Shown here: positions 1 through 6,076 of the stretch, in pieces
Layout of the letters: each line of letters opens with the position of its first letter
Numbering within the stretch: the first letter of the stretch is position 1
Assembly: GCA_030691555.1 (NCBI GenBank)
Contig: JAUYEB010000135.1
Location: 1-7,082, forward strand
DNA length: 7,082 nucleotides
DNA from: Candidatus Bathyarchaeota archaeon
GTDB taxonomy: Archaea > Thermoproteota > Bathyarchaeia > TCS64
Direction of reading: 5' to 3'
The notes under the pieces: generated by a model
Databases searched by the model: none
What the model was told of the DNA's origin: nothing
The model's input: only the letters and a program-made list of their open reading frames with translations
Translations under genes and position numbers: made by a program

Positions 1-12
1 CCTCATCCAGCC

Positions 13-504
13 ATGTCAGAGACAGTGGTACTCGAGACCACCAAGGGCAACATCGAGGTCGAGCTCAACAGGGCCAAGGCCCCCGTGACCGTCGACAACT
101 TCGCCAAGTACGTCAAGGACGGCTTCTTCGACGGCACGGTCTTCCACCGAGTCATCCCCGGCTTCATGATCCAGGGAGGCGGCTTCACCCCCGACGGCGC
201 CCAGAAGGGGACCCGCCAGCCGATAAAACTCGAGGCCAAGACCGGCCTCAAGAACACCGCCGGCACGATAGCCATGGCGAGGACCAACGACCCCGACAGC
301 GCCACCAGCCAGTTCTTCATAAACCTCATCGACAACGCCTTCCTCAACGCCAGCCCCGGAAACCAGGGCTACGCCGTCTTCTGCGCCGTAACAGCCGGCA
401 TGGAGACCGTCAAGGCCATCGCCGCCGCCAAGACCGCCACCCGCGGCCCCCACGGCGACTGGCCCAGGGAGGACGTCGTCATCAAGCGCGCCTACATGAA
501 GTAG
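13..504 (+). CDS. ppiB: Cyclophilin-type peptidyl-prolyl cis-trans isomerase
   Basis: This 163-residue protein is a complete single-domain cyclophilin, which catalyses cis-trans isomerisation of peptide bonds before proline and so helps protein folding. There is no signal peptide, so it should act in the cytosol. The family core is plain: FHRVIPGFMIQGG at residues 44-56 carries the catalytic Arg46 and the pocket residues Phe51, Met52 and Gln54, and the second block SQFFINL lies at 99-105. AMAR at 87-90 and GYAVF near 120 also fit. Length is normal for short prokaryotic cyclophilins. The ATG at 13 gives the usual N-terminus (strand starting VVLETTKGNIEVEL). Only 12 bases lie upstream in the window, so its promoter cannot be judged. 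The next gene has its own promoter, so this one probably ends a transcription unit. The symbol follows the bacterial family name. Confidence 0.96.
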   Translation: MSETVVLETTKGNIEVELNRAKAPVTVDNFAKYVKDGFFDGTVFHRVIPGFMIQGGGFTPDGAQKGTRQPIKLEAKTGLKNTAGTIAMARTNDPDSATSQFFINLIDNAFLNASPGNQGYAVFCAVTAGMETVKAIAAAKTATRGPHGDWPREDVVIKRAYMK

Positions 505-519
505 CGCGCGTGAATCATG

Positions 520-527
520 TTTTAAAC
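520..527 (+). promoter_or_regulatory. TATA box of the arginase-fold gene
   Basis: TTTTAAAC is centred about 27 bases before the ATG at 551, in a 46-base gap between two genes. This spacing puts the transcription start at or next to the start codon, giving a leaderless mRNA. There is no Shine-Dalgarno motif before the ATG. The same octamer precedes the gene starting at 4799. Confidence 0.7.
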
Positions 528-550
528 GGAAAGCATCCCCTTCTATCCCG

Positions 551-1465
551 ATGCACATGGTCGAGAACCTACGCGTCGCGATCGACAAGTTCCCATACAA
601 CGGCCAGTTCGGCATGAAGGAGATCGGCATACAGGCCGACGCCATAGAGCAGGGCGGCCTCCCAGACCTCCTCAGGAATAAGGGCTGCACCGTCGCCGAG
701 AGCTACACGACGAAGCTCGCCCCCGAGGAGGAGAGGCAGTACGGCGAGATGCACAGGATGGGCCTCGCCTCGAGGCACCTCGCCGACGCCGTCTCGGCCC
801 AGATAAAGGGGGGGATGCTACCCATCGGCCTCCTCCAGAACTGCAACGGCCTCATGGGGATGCTCGCGGGCATACAGCACAGCGGACCCGACTGGAAGCC
901 CATCAGGGTCGGCCTCGTCTGGATAGACGCCCACGGCGACTTCAACACCCCCGAGACGACCTACAGCGGGATGCTCGGAGGCATGCCAGTCGCCATAAGC
1001 TGCGGCCTCTGCCTCGACCGCCTACGCAGGACATGCGGCCTCGACCCCGCCCTACCCACCAAGTATGTCACGATGGTCGCCGTCCGCGACACCGACCCCT
1101 ACGAGCAGGAGGCAATCGACAGGTTCGACATAGCCCAGATCACCGTCGACGACCTCAGGAACAGCAGCCCGGCCGTCGACATGGAGATGGAGCGCCTCTC
1201 CATCCTCTGCGACAAGATATACGTGCACGTCGACATGGACGTCCTCGACCCCGCCGACATACCCGGCGCGGGGCTCCCCGTCGCCGACGGCCCCACCGCA
1301 AAGGAGCTCGGAGACGCCATCGAGGTCATGTTCGAGTACCCCAAGGCATGCGCCTTCGGCGTCGCCAGCTACCCAGCCGCGAGGGACCCCGACAAGAAGG
1401 GACTGAGGTCGGTCTACACCCTCATCGAGGGCGCCGTGAAAGGGGCGCAGAGCAGGGCGGACTAG
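551..1465 (+). CDS. Arginase/agmatinase-fold (ureohydrolase superfamily) protein with altered metal site
   Basis: A 304-residue protein of the arginase fold, a family of usually binuclear Mn enzymes that hydrolyse guanidino or formimino groups. Two metal-binding blocks are intact: WIDAHGDFNTPET (Asp126, His128, Asp130) and VHVDMDVLDPADIPG (Asp228, Asp230). The first block, normally GGDHS with a metal-binding His, reads QNCNG at residues 96-100, so the His position is Asn99 next to Cys98. The Glu that usually holds the guanidinium group near the C-terminus aligns with Ala272 in FGVASYP. Fold membership is therefore firm, but arginase or agmatinase activity is doubtful; the substrate is unknown. 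Length is normal. The ATG at 551 sits about 27 bases after a TATA box; a second ATG at 557 is less well placed. Its stop codon overlaps that of the convergent flavin oxidase gene. Confidence 0.88.
   Translation: MHMVENLRVAIDKFPYNGQFGMKEIGIQADAIEQGGLPDLLRNKGCTVAESYTTKLAPEEERQYGEMHRMGLASRHLADAVSAQIKGGMLPIGLLQNCNGLMGMLAGIQHSGPDWKPIRVGLVWIDAHGDFNTPETTYSGMLGGMPVAISCGLCLDRLRRTCGLDPALPTKYVTMVAVRDTDPYEQEAIDRFDIAQITVDDLRNSSPAVDMEMERLSILCDKIYVHVDMDVLDPADIPGAGLPVADGPTAKELGDAIEVMFEYPKACAFGVASYPAARDPDKKGLRSVYTLIEGAVKGAQSRAD
1462..1465. other. Shared CTAG of two convergent stop codons
   Basis: The plus-strand arginase-fold gene ends with TAG at 1463-1465, and the minus-strand flavin oxidase gene ends with TAG read from 1464 to 1462. 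The two genes therefore overlap tail to tail by four bases. No T-run terminator is visible between them, so transcripts from each side may run into the other gene. Confidence 0.9.
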
Positions 1466-2742
1466 ACCACGAGGGTCTCCCGCTCGACCCGCCTCTTAGC
1501 CACGCTCAGGTCGCTCACCTTGAAGCCGCGGCCCCCGTAGAGGGTCGCGTACTCCTTCTCCTCGTTAAGCGCGTCCACGATCCTCCCGAGGGCGTCGCAC
1601 TTCATTATGCCGCTGCCGCTAGATGCGCCGACGTAGATGAGCCCGGGCCCCGCCTCCACGACGGGCGTCTGGTCGAAGCCGTTTATGTCGTACTGCCCCG
1701 CCCAGCTGTTCGCGGGGCGGATGTCCTCGAAGCAGGGCAGGTACTGGACGAGTGCGTGGTAGATGTTGTTGCTGTAGTAGTCGTCCTCGGGCTGGGGGTC
1801 GTCCTCCAGCTCGAACTTGCGCCCGAGGTTGTCGGCGCAGGCGAGCCAGATGCTCCCCTCCGAGACCTCCCCCTTCAGCAGGATGCCCGCCGTCGGCAGG
1901 ATGGTGACTGGGAGCGCGTTGTCCTCGTTGAACTCCTTCGTGTTCAGGAGCCTGCTCAGCTTGGGGTCCTTGAAGGCGAATATCTGCCTCTTCTTCGGCC
2001 TCATCAGGCAGTCGAACCCGATCGGGTCGAGGACCTTCCCAGCCCAGACGCCGCAGGCGACCACCGTCGTCTCCGCCAGCACCTTCCCCTTCGACGTCTC
2101 CGCGCCGGCGATCCGGCTCTCCTGCCAGACGAAGGGCTCCCCGGGTATCCCCAGGGGCTCGACGGGGTCGTGCAGGAGCTTCGTCGCCTCGGTGTTGTAG
2201 TGTATCTCGCCGCCGATCTTGAGGAACTCCGACTCGTACGCCTTGACGAGCCTGTCGACGTCGACGCTACCGCAGTTGGGGCCGAAGACGCCCATCTCGA
2301 CGTCCTCTAGGCCCATGACGTCGGACTCCTCGTCGTCGCCGAACTCGGTGACGAGGTCGGGCATCATCGCCTTCAGCTCCTCGCTGCTGTACTCGAGGAC
2401 GCGTGCCCCCCTCTTCTTGGCGACGTCGAAGGGCTCGCGGCGCTCCCTGTACTCGTCCTCGGGGAGGAGCCATAGGTAGCCGAGCTCGTGCAGCCCTATG
2501 TCGTATTCGAGGTCCTCCTGCAGGTGGTGGAGCCAGTCGATGGTCGAGTCCGCGAGGAGGTAGTTTGTTTCGCTTGCGAAGAGGTTTCGGTACCCCCCCT
2601 CGCTCTTGGCGCTGTTGCCCTGCCCCGGGCCGCTGAGCTTCTCCACGACGATGACCTTGCGGGAGGGGTCGCGCTTCTTCATGTAGTAGGCGGAGCTAAG
2701 CCCCAGGACTCCGGCGCCGACGACGAGGACGTCAGTCTCCAA
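1462..2742 (-). CDS. FAD-dependent oxidoreductase, D-amino-acid/sarcosine oxidase (DAO) family
   Basis: A 426-residue flavoprotein of the DAO superfamily, which oxidises C-N bonds of amino acids or N-methyl amines, passing electrons to O2 or another acceptor. The N-terminal Rossmann motif VVGAGVLG (residues 7-14) is followed by the ribose-binding Glu34 and GNSAKSEGGYRN (42-53), a typical flavin-contact block. GSVDVDRL (158-165), VVACGVWAG (227-235), SWAGQYD (346-352) and the C-terminal FAD segment YVGASSGSGIMK (370-381) with GRIVDAL (386-392) follow in family order. There is no signal peptide or membrane segment. I start it at the TTG at 2742 because the Rossmann strand follows directly. The open frame runs to 2874, but that extension is low-complexity and would cover the start of the divergent MBL gene. 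Substrate cannot be assigned. It is convergent with the arginase-fold gene and divergent from the MBL genes. Confidence 0.9.
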   Translation of the reverse strand: METDVLVVGAGVLGLSSAYYMKKRDPSRKVIVVEKLSGPGQGNSAKSEGGYRNLFASETNYLLADSTIDWLHHLQEDLEYDIGLHELGYLWLLPEDEYRERREPFDVAKKRGARVLEYSSEELKAMMPDLVTEFGDDEESDVMGLEDVEMGVFGPNCGSVDVDRLVKAYESEFLKIGGEIHYNTEATKLLHDPVEPLGIPGEPFVWQESRIAGAETSKGKVLAETTVVACGVWAGKVLDPIGFDCLMRPKKRQIFAFKDPKLSRLLNTKEFNEDNALPVTILPTAGILLKGEVSEGSIWLACADNLGRKFELEDDPQPEDDYYSNNIYHALVQYLPCFEDIRPANSWAGQYDINGFDQTPVVEAGPGLIYVGASSGSGIMKCDALGRIVDALNEEKEYATLYGGRGFKVSDLSVAKRRVERETLVV

Positions 2743-2771
2743 AGCTTCCTTCGATATGCGTGTTGGCAGGA

Positions 2772-2789
2772 TGAATAATAGATTATCCC
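2772..2789 (-). promoter_or_regulatory. Probable promoter of the flavin oxidase gene
   Basis: Read on the minus strand, this AT-rich stretch (GGGATAATCTATTATTC) is the only TATA-like sequence upstream of the oxidase. Its centre is about 38 bases before the TTG at 2742, leaving a leader of roughly 10 bases. That leader includes AAGGAAG just before the start, too close to be a well-spaced ribosome binding site. It supports transcription starting downstream of the longer open frame, and so the short form of the protein. Confidence 0.45.
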
Positions 2790-2800
2790 CGGCGGGGCGC

Positions 2801-2815
2801 GATAGTGTAATATCC
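2801..2815 (+). promoter_or_regulatory. Promoter element of the first MBL gene (GATAG-N-GTAATATCC)
   Basis: GATAGTGTAATATCC ends 24 bases before the ATG at 2840. The TGTAATATC part is in the place of a TATA box, about 29 bases before the start. The same 15 bases with one change occur before the paralogous gene at 3855. GATA and TATC at the two ends form a 4-base inverted repeat over 6 bases, so the site could also bind a dimeric regulator; that part is inference. Confidence 0.65.
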
Positions 2816-2839
2816 AGCCTCCGTGGAGTACACCCCGAC

Positions 2840-3763
2840 ATGTCCGCGAAGGCAGGGAAGGAAGAGAACGTCATAGTCCCGAAGGGTTGGTGGGAGAGCC
2901 TCCCACGAAAGGTCTACTCCACGCTTGAGCGCGTCAAGACGAGCCAGCCCTGGTTCGAGGTCTACAGGCTGAACGAGAAGACCTACGCCATCTACGAGCC
3001 CTACCAGTTCGAGGAGACCCTCAGCTACCTCGTCGAGGGGGACAAGAGGGCGATCCTCATCGACACCGGAGACGGCATAGCCGACATCAAGAAGTGTGTC
3101 GAGGAGCTCACGAAGCTCCCCTACCACGTCGTAAACACCCACGCGCACGTCGACCACGTGGCGCAGAACTACATGTTCAAGGAGGTCTGGTGCCTCGACG
3201 GCCCGATGGCGCACGAGGTGGAGAAGACGGGTTACCCGAACAGCAAGACGGCGCCCATGGTGGGCCCAGGCATGACGTGGAAGCCGCTCCCCAAGGGATT
3301 CGACGCCAAGAAGTGGGTCGTGCCCCCGTACAAGGTGACGCACTGGATGAAGGACGGCGACGTGATTGATCTCGGCGGGAGAAAGCTGGAGGTCATATAC
3401 ACCCCCGGGCACAGCAACGACCACGCGGCGCTCCTCGACAGGAAGAACAGGTGGCTCTGGACGGGCGACATCTTCTACACCGGCGGCATCTACACGTACC
3501 TCCCCGGAGGCGACCTCGACCAGTTCATAAAGAGCTACGAGAGGCTGGTCAAGCTCTCACCAGAGTTCGACTACCTGATGCCGAGCCACAACGAGCCGAT
3601 GGTCCCGAAGGATATGCTCGCCACGGTGCTGGAGAAGGCGAAGCTGATCCGCGCCGGGAATGAGAAGAAGTACACGGAGGGCGTGGACGGCGGCGAGAAG
3701 ATAAGGCGCCACCAGTACGACAACTTCGCCATCATCACCTTCGAGAAGCAGATCAAGGGCTAG
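2840..3763 (+). CDS. MBL-fold metallohydrolase (first of tandem paralogs)
   Basis: A 307-residue metallo-beta-lactamase fold hydrolase with every expected metal ligand: THAHVDH at 100-106 (His101, His103, Asp105, His106), His191 in YTPGHS, Asp210 in WTGDIF and His250 in MPSHNEP. This set is normal for dinuclear zinc or iron hydrolases. LIDTG at 73-77 precedes the site as usual. About 60 residues come before the MBL core (WWESLPR, then TSQPWFEVY), and these are conserved in the next gene. The ATG at 2840 was chosen because it makes both paralogs start in register, 23 residues through to the shared ESLPR, and it lies about 29 bases after the TATA-like element. An upstream in-frame ATG at 2756 would run over the promoter. 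No signal peptide. The substrate is unknown; thiolesters, lactones and phosphoesters are all possible for this fold. Confidence 0.93.
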   Translation: MSAKAGKEENVIVPKGWWESLPRKVYSTLERVKTSQPWFEVYRLNEKTYAIYEPYQFEETLSYLVEGDKRAILIDTGDGIADIKKCVEELTKLPYHVVNTHAHVDHVAQNYMFKEVWCLDGPMAHEVEKTGYPNSKTAPMVGPGMTWKPLPKGFDAKKWVVPPYKVTHWMKDGDVIDLGGRKLEVIYTPGHSNDHAALLDRKNRWLWTGDIFYTGGIYTYLPGGDLDQFIKSYERLVKLSPEFDYLMPSHNEPMVPKDMLATVLEKAKLIRAGNEKKYTEGVDGGEKIRRHQYDNFAIITFEKQIKG

Positions 3764-3817
3764 GCCCACCGGGGCCACCGTCCCGCCATTTCCGGCTTCT
3801 CCCCCGCCCCTCAGCCC

Positions 3818-3832
3818 GATAGGGTAATATCC
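3818..3832 (+). promoter_or_regulatory. Promoter element of the second MBL gene (GATAG-N-GTAATATCC)
   Basis: GATAGGGTAATATCC ends 22 bases before the ATG at 3855, with the TAATAT core about 27 bases before the start. It matches the element at 2801-2815 at 14 of 15 positions, while the rest of the two upstream regions looks unrelated. It sits in a 91-base gap after the first MBL gene, so this gene can be transcribed on its own. Confidence 0.65.
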
Positions 3833-3854
3833 GCCACGCGCCCCGTATCGCGCC

Positions 3855-4763
3855 ATGGCATACTCCAAGAACACCGACGCGGGCCTCATCGTCCCCAAGA
3901 AGTGGTACGAGTCCCTCCCCCGCCCGAGCTGGAGCCGCTTCGAGAAGGTCGAGACCAGCCAGCCCTGGTTCAGCGTCTACGAGACCACCCCCGACACATA
4001 CGCCATCTACGAGGACGGCCAGTTCGAGGAGGTCATCAGCTACCTCGTCATAGGCGAGGAAACCGCCGCCCTCATCGACACGGGGAACGGCATCGGAGAC
4101 ATCAAGGGGCTCGTCGAGGAGCTCACCGACCTGCCCGTTATGGTGGTGAACACGCACGCCCACCTCGACCACACCGGCGGGAACTCCTCATTCGAGGAGA
4201 TCGCCCTATACGACCACCCCTGGGCTCGGGAGCGCACAAAGGGCAGGCCACGCGAGGGCATCGACGTCGGCAACTACGTGAGTGGCGAGATGGTCTGGAA
4301 GCCCCTGCCGCGGAGCGTGGACCCCGAGACGTGGCACACCGAGCCCTTCAAGGTCACGAAGTGGATGAAGGAGGGGGACAAGATCGACCTAGGCGGCAAG
4401 CAGCTAGAGGTGATACACACCCCCGGCCACACACCCGACAGCGTCTGCCTCCTGGAGCGCCGCGAGCGCCTCCTCTTCACCGGCGTCATATTCTACCCCG
4501 CCCCCATCTTCATCTACTCCAAGGACTCCGACATCGACGAGTTCATCAGCAGCTTCCGCAAGATGGTCAAGGCCGACTACGACCACGCGATGCCTGCCCA
4601 CAACGAGTCGATGATCGAGAAGAAGGTCGTCGAGGACGTCCTCACCGCCATCGAGGCCATAAAGGCGGGGAAGGCGGGCGCCTACAAGCCCGGCGTCGCC
4701 AACGGCATCAAGGTCCGCCGGTACGACTACCCCAGATTCGCCCTCATCGTCAGGGACGAGTAG
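3855..4763 (+). CDS. MBL-fold protein, tandem paralog lacking one metal ligand
   Basis: A 302-residue paralog of the preceding gene; by hand count 65 of the first 110 residues are identical without gaps. It keeps THAHLDHTGGN at 100-110 (His101, His103, Asp105, His106), His192 in HTPGHT and His249 in MPAHNES. The Asp expected in the TGD motif is Val211: FTGVIFY here against WTGDIFY in the sister protein. That Asp normally bridges the two metals, so this protein may bind one metal, have a changed activity, or be a non-catalytic partner. The codon is GTC at 4485-4487, one base from GAC, so a sequencing error is also possible. The rest of the frame is intact, with no sign of decay. The ATG at 3855 follows its own promoter element. 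Substrate unknown. Confidence 0.92.
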   Translation: MAYSKNTDAGLIVPKKWYESLPRPSWSRFEKVETSQPWFSVYETTPDTYAIYEDGQFEEVISYLVIGEETAALIDTGNGIGDIKGLVEELTDLPVMVVNTHAHLDHTGGNSSFEEIALYDHPWARERTKGRPREGIDVGNYVSGEMVWKPLPRSVDPETWHTEPFKVTKWMKEGDKIDLGGKQLEVIHTPGHTPDSVCLLERRERLLFTGVIFYPAPIFIYSKDSDIDEFISSFRKMVKADYDHAMPAHNESMIEKKVVEDVLTAIEAIKAGKAGAYKPGVANGIKVRRYDYPRFALIVRDE

Positions 4764-4770
4764 ACCCACC

Positions 4771-4778
4771 TTTTAAAC
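4771..4778 (+). promoter_or_regulatory. TATA box of the third MBL gene
   Basis: TTTTAAAC is centred about 25 bases before the GTG at 4799, in a 35-base gap after the previous stop codon. It predicts a leaderless transcript starting at or near the GTG and supports that start over any longer reading of the frame. Confidence 0.65.
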
Positions 4779-4798
4779 CCGCGAGCCGATTCCAACAC

Positions 4799-5422
4799 GT
4801 GGCCGTAGAGAAGATCCACGTGGTCGAGCACCGCATGGCGGGGCTCTTCCCCGTCGTCAACTCCTTCATAGCCGAAGGCGACGACCTTGTCCTCATCGAT
4901 ACGGGGCTTAACGACGGCTCTGCGCGGAACATCATCAAGAAGCTGGGCAGCCTCGACCACAAACTAGCCGACGTCGACGTCTGTGTACTCACACACGCCC
5001 ACCGCGACCACGTGGGGGGCCTGAAGGCGCTGAAGGAGCGCGGTGAACCCTTCCTAGTCGCGGCCCACGACGCCGAGGCCGAAGACGTCGAGAAGGCGAC
5101 CGGGATCGAGGTCGACCTACGGCTCGAAGACGACCAGATGATAGGAGGCTTCACGATCGTCTACCTCCCCGGGCACACCCTCGGCAGCATAGCGCTCCTC
5201 GGAGGGGGCGCCCTGATAGCCGGGGACACGCTAAACGGGGGAGGGACTGGGCTCAAGGGGCCTAACCCCATGTTCTCCAAGGACCGGGACGCCGCCGAGG
5301 CGAGCGTCCGCCACCTCGCCAACTTCGACTTCGACAGGGTCCTCGTCGGCCACGGCAGCGGCGTCGAGAGTGGCGGAAAGGAGGCCCTTGCGAAGCTGAT
5401 AGCGGAGATGGGGCCGGACTGA
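4799..5422 (+). CDS. MBL-fold metallohydrolase, short form (glyoxalase II-like)
   Basis: A 207-residue compact MBL-fold hydrolase without the N-terminal extension of the two genes before it. All metal ligands are present: THAHRDH at 65-71 (His66, His68, Asp70, His71), His126 in YLPGHTLGS, Asp143 in AGDTLN and His185 in VGHGSG. LIDTG at 32-36 precedes the site. The overall plan is that of glyoxalase II-like and related small hydrolases; the substrate cannot be told. The start is the GTG at 4799, giving VAVEKIHVVEH, about 25 bases after a TATA box. The open frame extends upstream into the preceding gene, but there it is only an arginine-rich out-of-frame reading of that gene. It is too different from its neighbours to be a recent copy of them. 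Confidence 0.9.
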   Translation: MAVEKIHVVEHRMAGLFPVVNSFIAEGDDLVLIDTGLNDGSARNIIKKLGSLDHKLADVDVCVLTHAHRDHVGGLKALKERGEPFLVAAHDAEAEDVEKATGIEVDLRLEDDQMIGGFTIVYLPGHTLGSIALLGGGALIAGDTLNGGGTGLKGPNPMFSKDRDAAEASVRHLANFDFDRVLVGHGSGVESGGKEALAKLIAEMGPD

Positions 5423-5439
5423 GCCCAGCGAGGCGAATC

Positions 5440-5448
5440 GATTATCTA
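5440..5448 (+). promoter_or_regulatory. TATA-like element of the redoxin gene
   Basis: GATTATCTA is centred about 27 bases before the ATG at 5471 in the 48-base gap after the third MBL gene, and no Shine-Dalgarno motif stands before the ATG. A leaderless transcript is expected. Confidence 0.6.
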
Positions 5449-5470
5449 GTCGGCGGGCGACCGGTCCCCC

Positions 5471-5995
5471 ATGGTCAGGCTGAGGCGAGGCGACCCCGCG
5501 CCCGACTTCTCACGCGACTCCGTGAACATGGGCAGGGTCTCGCTGGGCGACTACCGCGGCCAGGATGTGCTCCTCATATTCAGCAGGTACTTCGGGTGCC
5601 CCGTCTGCCAGCTGGAGTTCGACGAGCTGCTGGAGTACAAGAGGACCCGCCCCGGGTTGAGGGTGGTCTACGTGAACCAGTCCCTCCCCGAGTCGGCCCG
5701 GGCGTACATCGAGGGGAGGGGCGTCGACTTCCCCGTCATCGCCGCGGAGAAGAGCGGGGGTAGATACCCGCTCTACGACCTCTACGGCGTCGGCGGCCTC
5801 GGCCCCGTCGCCGCCGTCGAGATACTCTTCAAGGGGAGGAGGGCCCTCCGGCTCGGTAAGCGGCACGGACCATACGAGGGCATCGAGACGCAGAGCCCCG
5901 CCCAGTTCCTCATCGACGGGGACGGGAGGATAGCCTCGGCGCACTACGGCCTCTTCAAACCGGATAAGCTACCCGATCCGCTGGGTTCGGGGTAA
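5471..5995 (+). CDS. Peroxiredoxin-like / redoxin thioredoxin-fold protein
   Basis: A 174-residue thioredoxin-fold protein of the AhpC/TSA-redoxin type. The N-terminus GDPAPDFSRDSV with LGDYRGQDVLLIF (25-37) is the classic redoxin opening. The active site is FGCPVCQLEF, with Cys43 and Cys46 in a CxxC arrangement. Aligned with peroxiredoxins, Cys46 takes the place of the peroxidatic Cys and Cys43 that of the conserved Thr. It could therefore be a thiol-disulfide oxidoreductase as well as a peroxidase. A likely cis-proline is Pro143, in QSPAQFLIDGDGRI, the usual C-terminal strand block. There is no signal peptide or membrane segment, so it is cytosolic. It has its own TATA-like element. Its place after the MBL genes and near a flavin oxidase would suit peroxide or thiol chemistry, but this is inference. 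Confidence 0.87.
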   Translation: MVRLRRGDPAPDFSRDSVNMGRVSLGDYRGQDVLLIFSRYFGCPVCQLEFDELLEYKRTRPGLRVVYVNQSLPESARAYIEGRGVDFPVIAAEKSGGRYPLYDLYGVGGLGPVAAVEILFKGRRALRLGKRHGPYEGIETQSPAQFLIDGDGRIASAHYGLFKPDKLPDPLGSG

Positions 5996-6042
5996 CGACG
6001 TAGGTCGCGCGCGATTATAGAATATATTTCTGTCTTGGCATG

Positions 6043-6058
6043 AAATTTAAAAAAAGAA
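6043..6058 (-). terminator. T-rich terminator of the secreted protein gene
   Basis: On the minus strand, about 20 bases after the TAA at 6077-6079, the sequence reads TTCTTTTTTTAAATTT. T-runs of this type are standard archaeal intrinsic terminators. A clear stem does not precede it. The redoxin gene on the other strand ends at 5995, and only a weaker T-rich stretch (near 6023-6036) is available to it. Confidence 0.45.
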
Positions 6059-6076
6059 GGCCCTCTTTGTTCAGTA

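Noticed and set aside
16..690. Minus-strand open frame opposite the cyclophilin
   Set aside because: It is a Gly/Val-rich antisense shadow of a complete cyclophilin, with no recognisable motif.
1033..2310. Long plus-strand open frame (425 codons) across the end of the arginase-fold gene and the flavin oxidase gene
   Set aside because: The translation is arginine- and proline-rich low-complexity sequence, typical of the wrong frame of GC-rich genes, and it crosses two well-supported genes.
2743..2874. Longer N-terminus of the flavin oxidase starting at 2874
   Set aside because: It would overlap the start and promoter of the divergent MBL gene, and the Rossmann motif normally lies close to the N-terminus in this family.
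3902..4798. Upstream extension of the third MBL gene to 3902, giving a 506-residue fusion
   Set aside because: The extra part is an out-of-frame reading of the second MBL gene. The TATA box at 4771-4778 and the GTG at 4799 explain the real start.
6013..6027. Plus-strand TATA-like stretch GATTATAGAATATAT after the redoxin gene
   Set aside because: No plus-strand gene follows. It is simply AT-rich sequence between convergent genes, although an antisense RNA to the secreted protein gene cannot be excluded.
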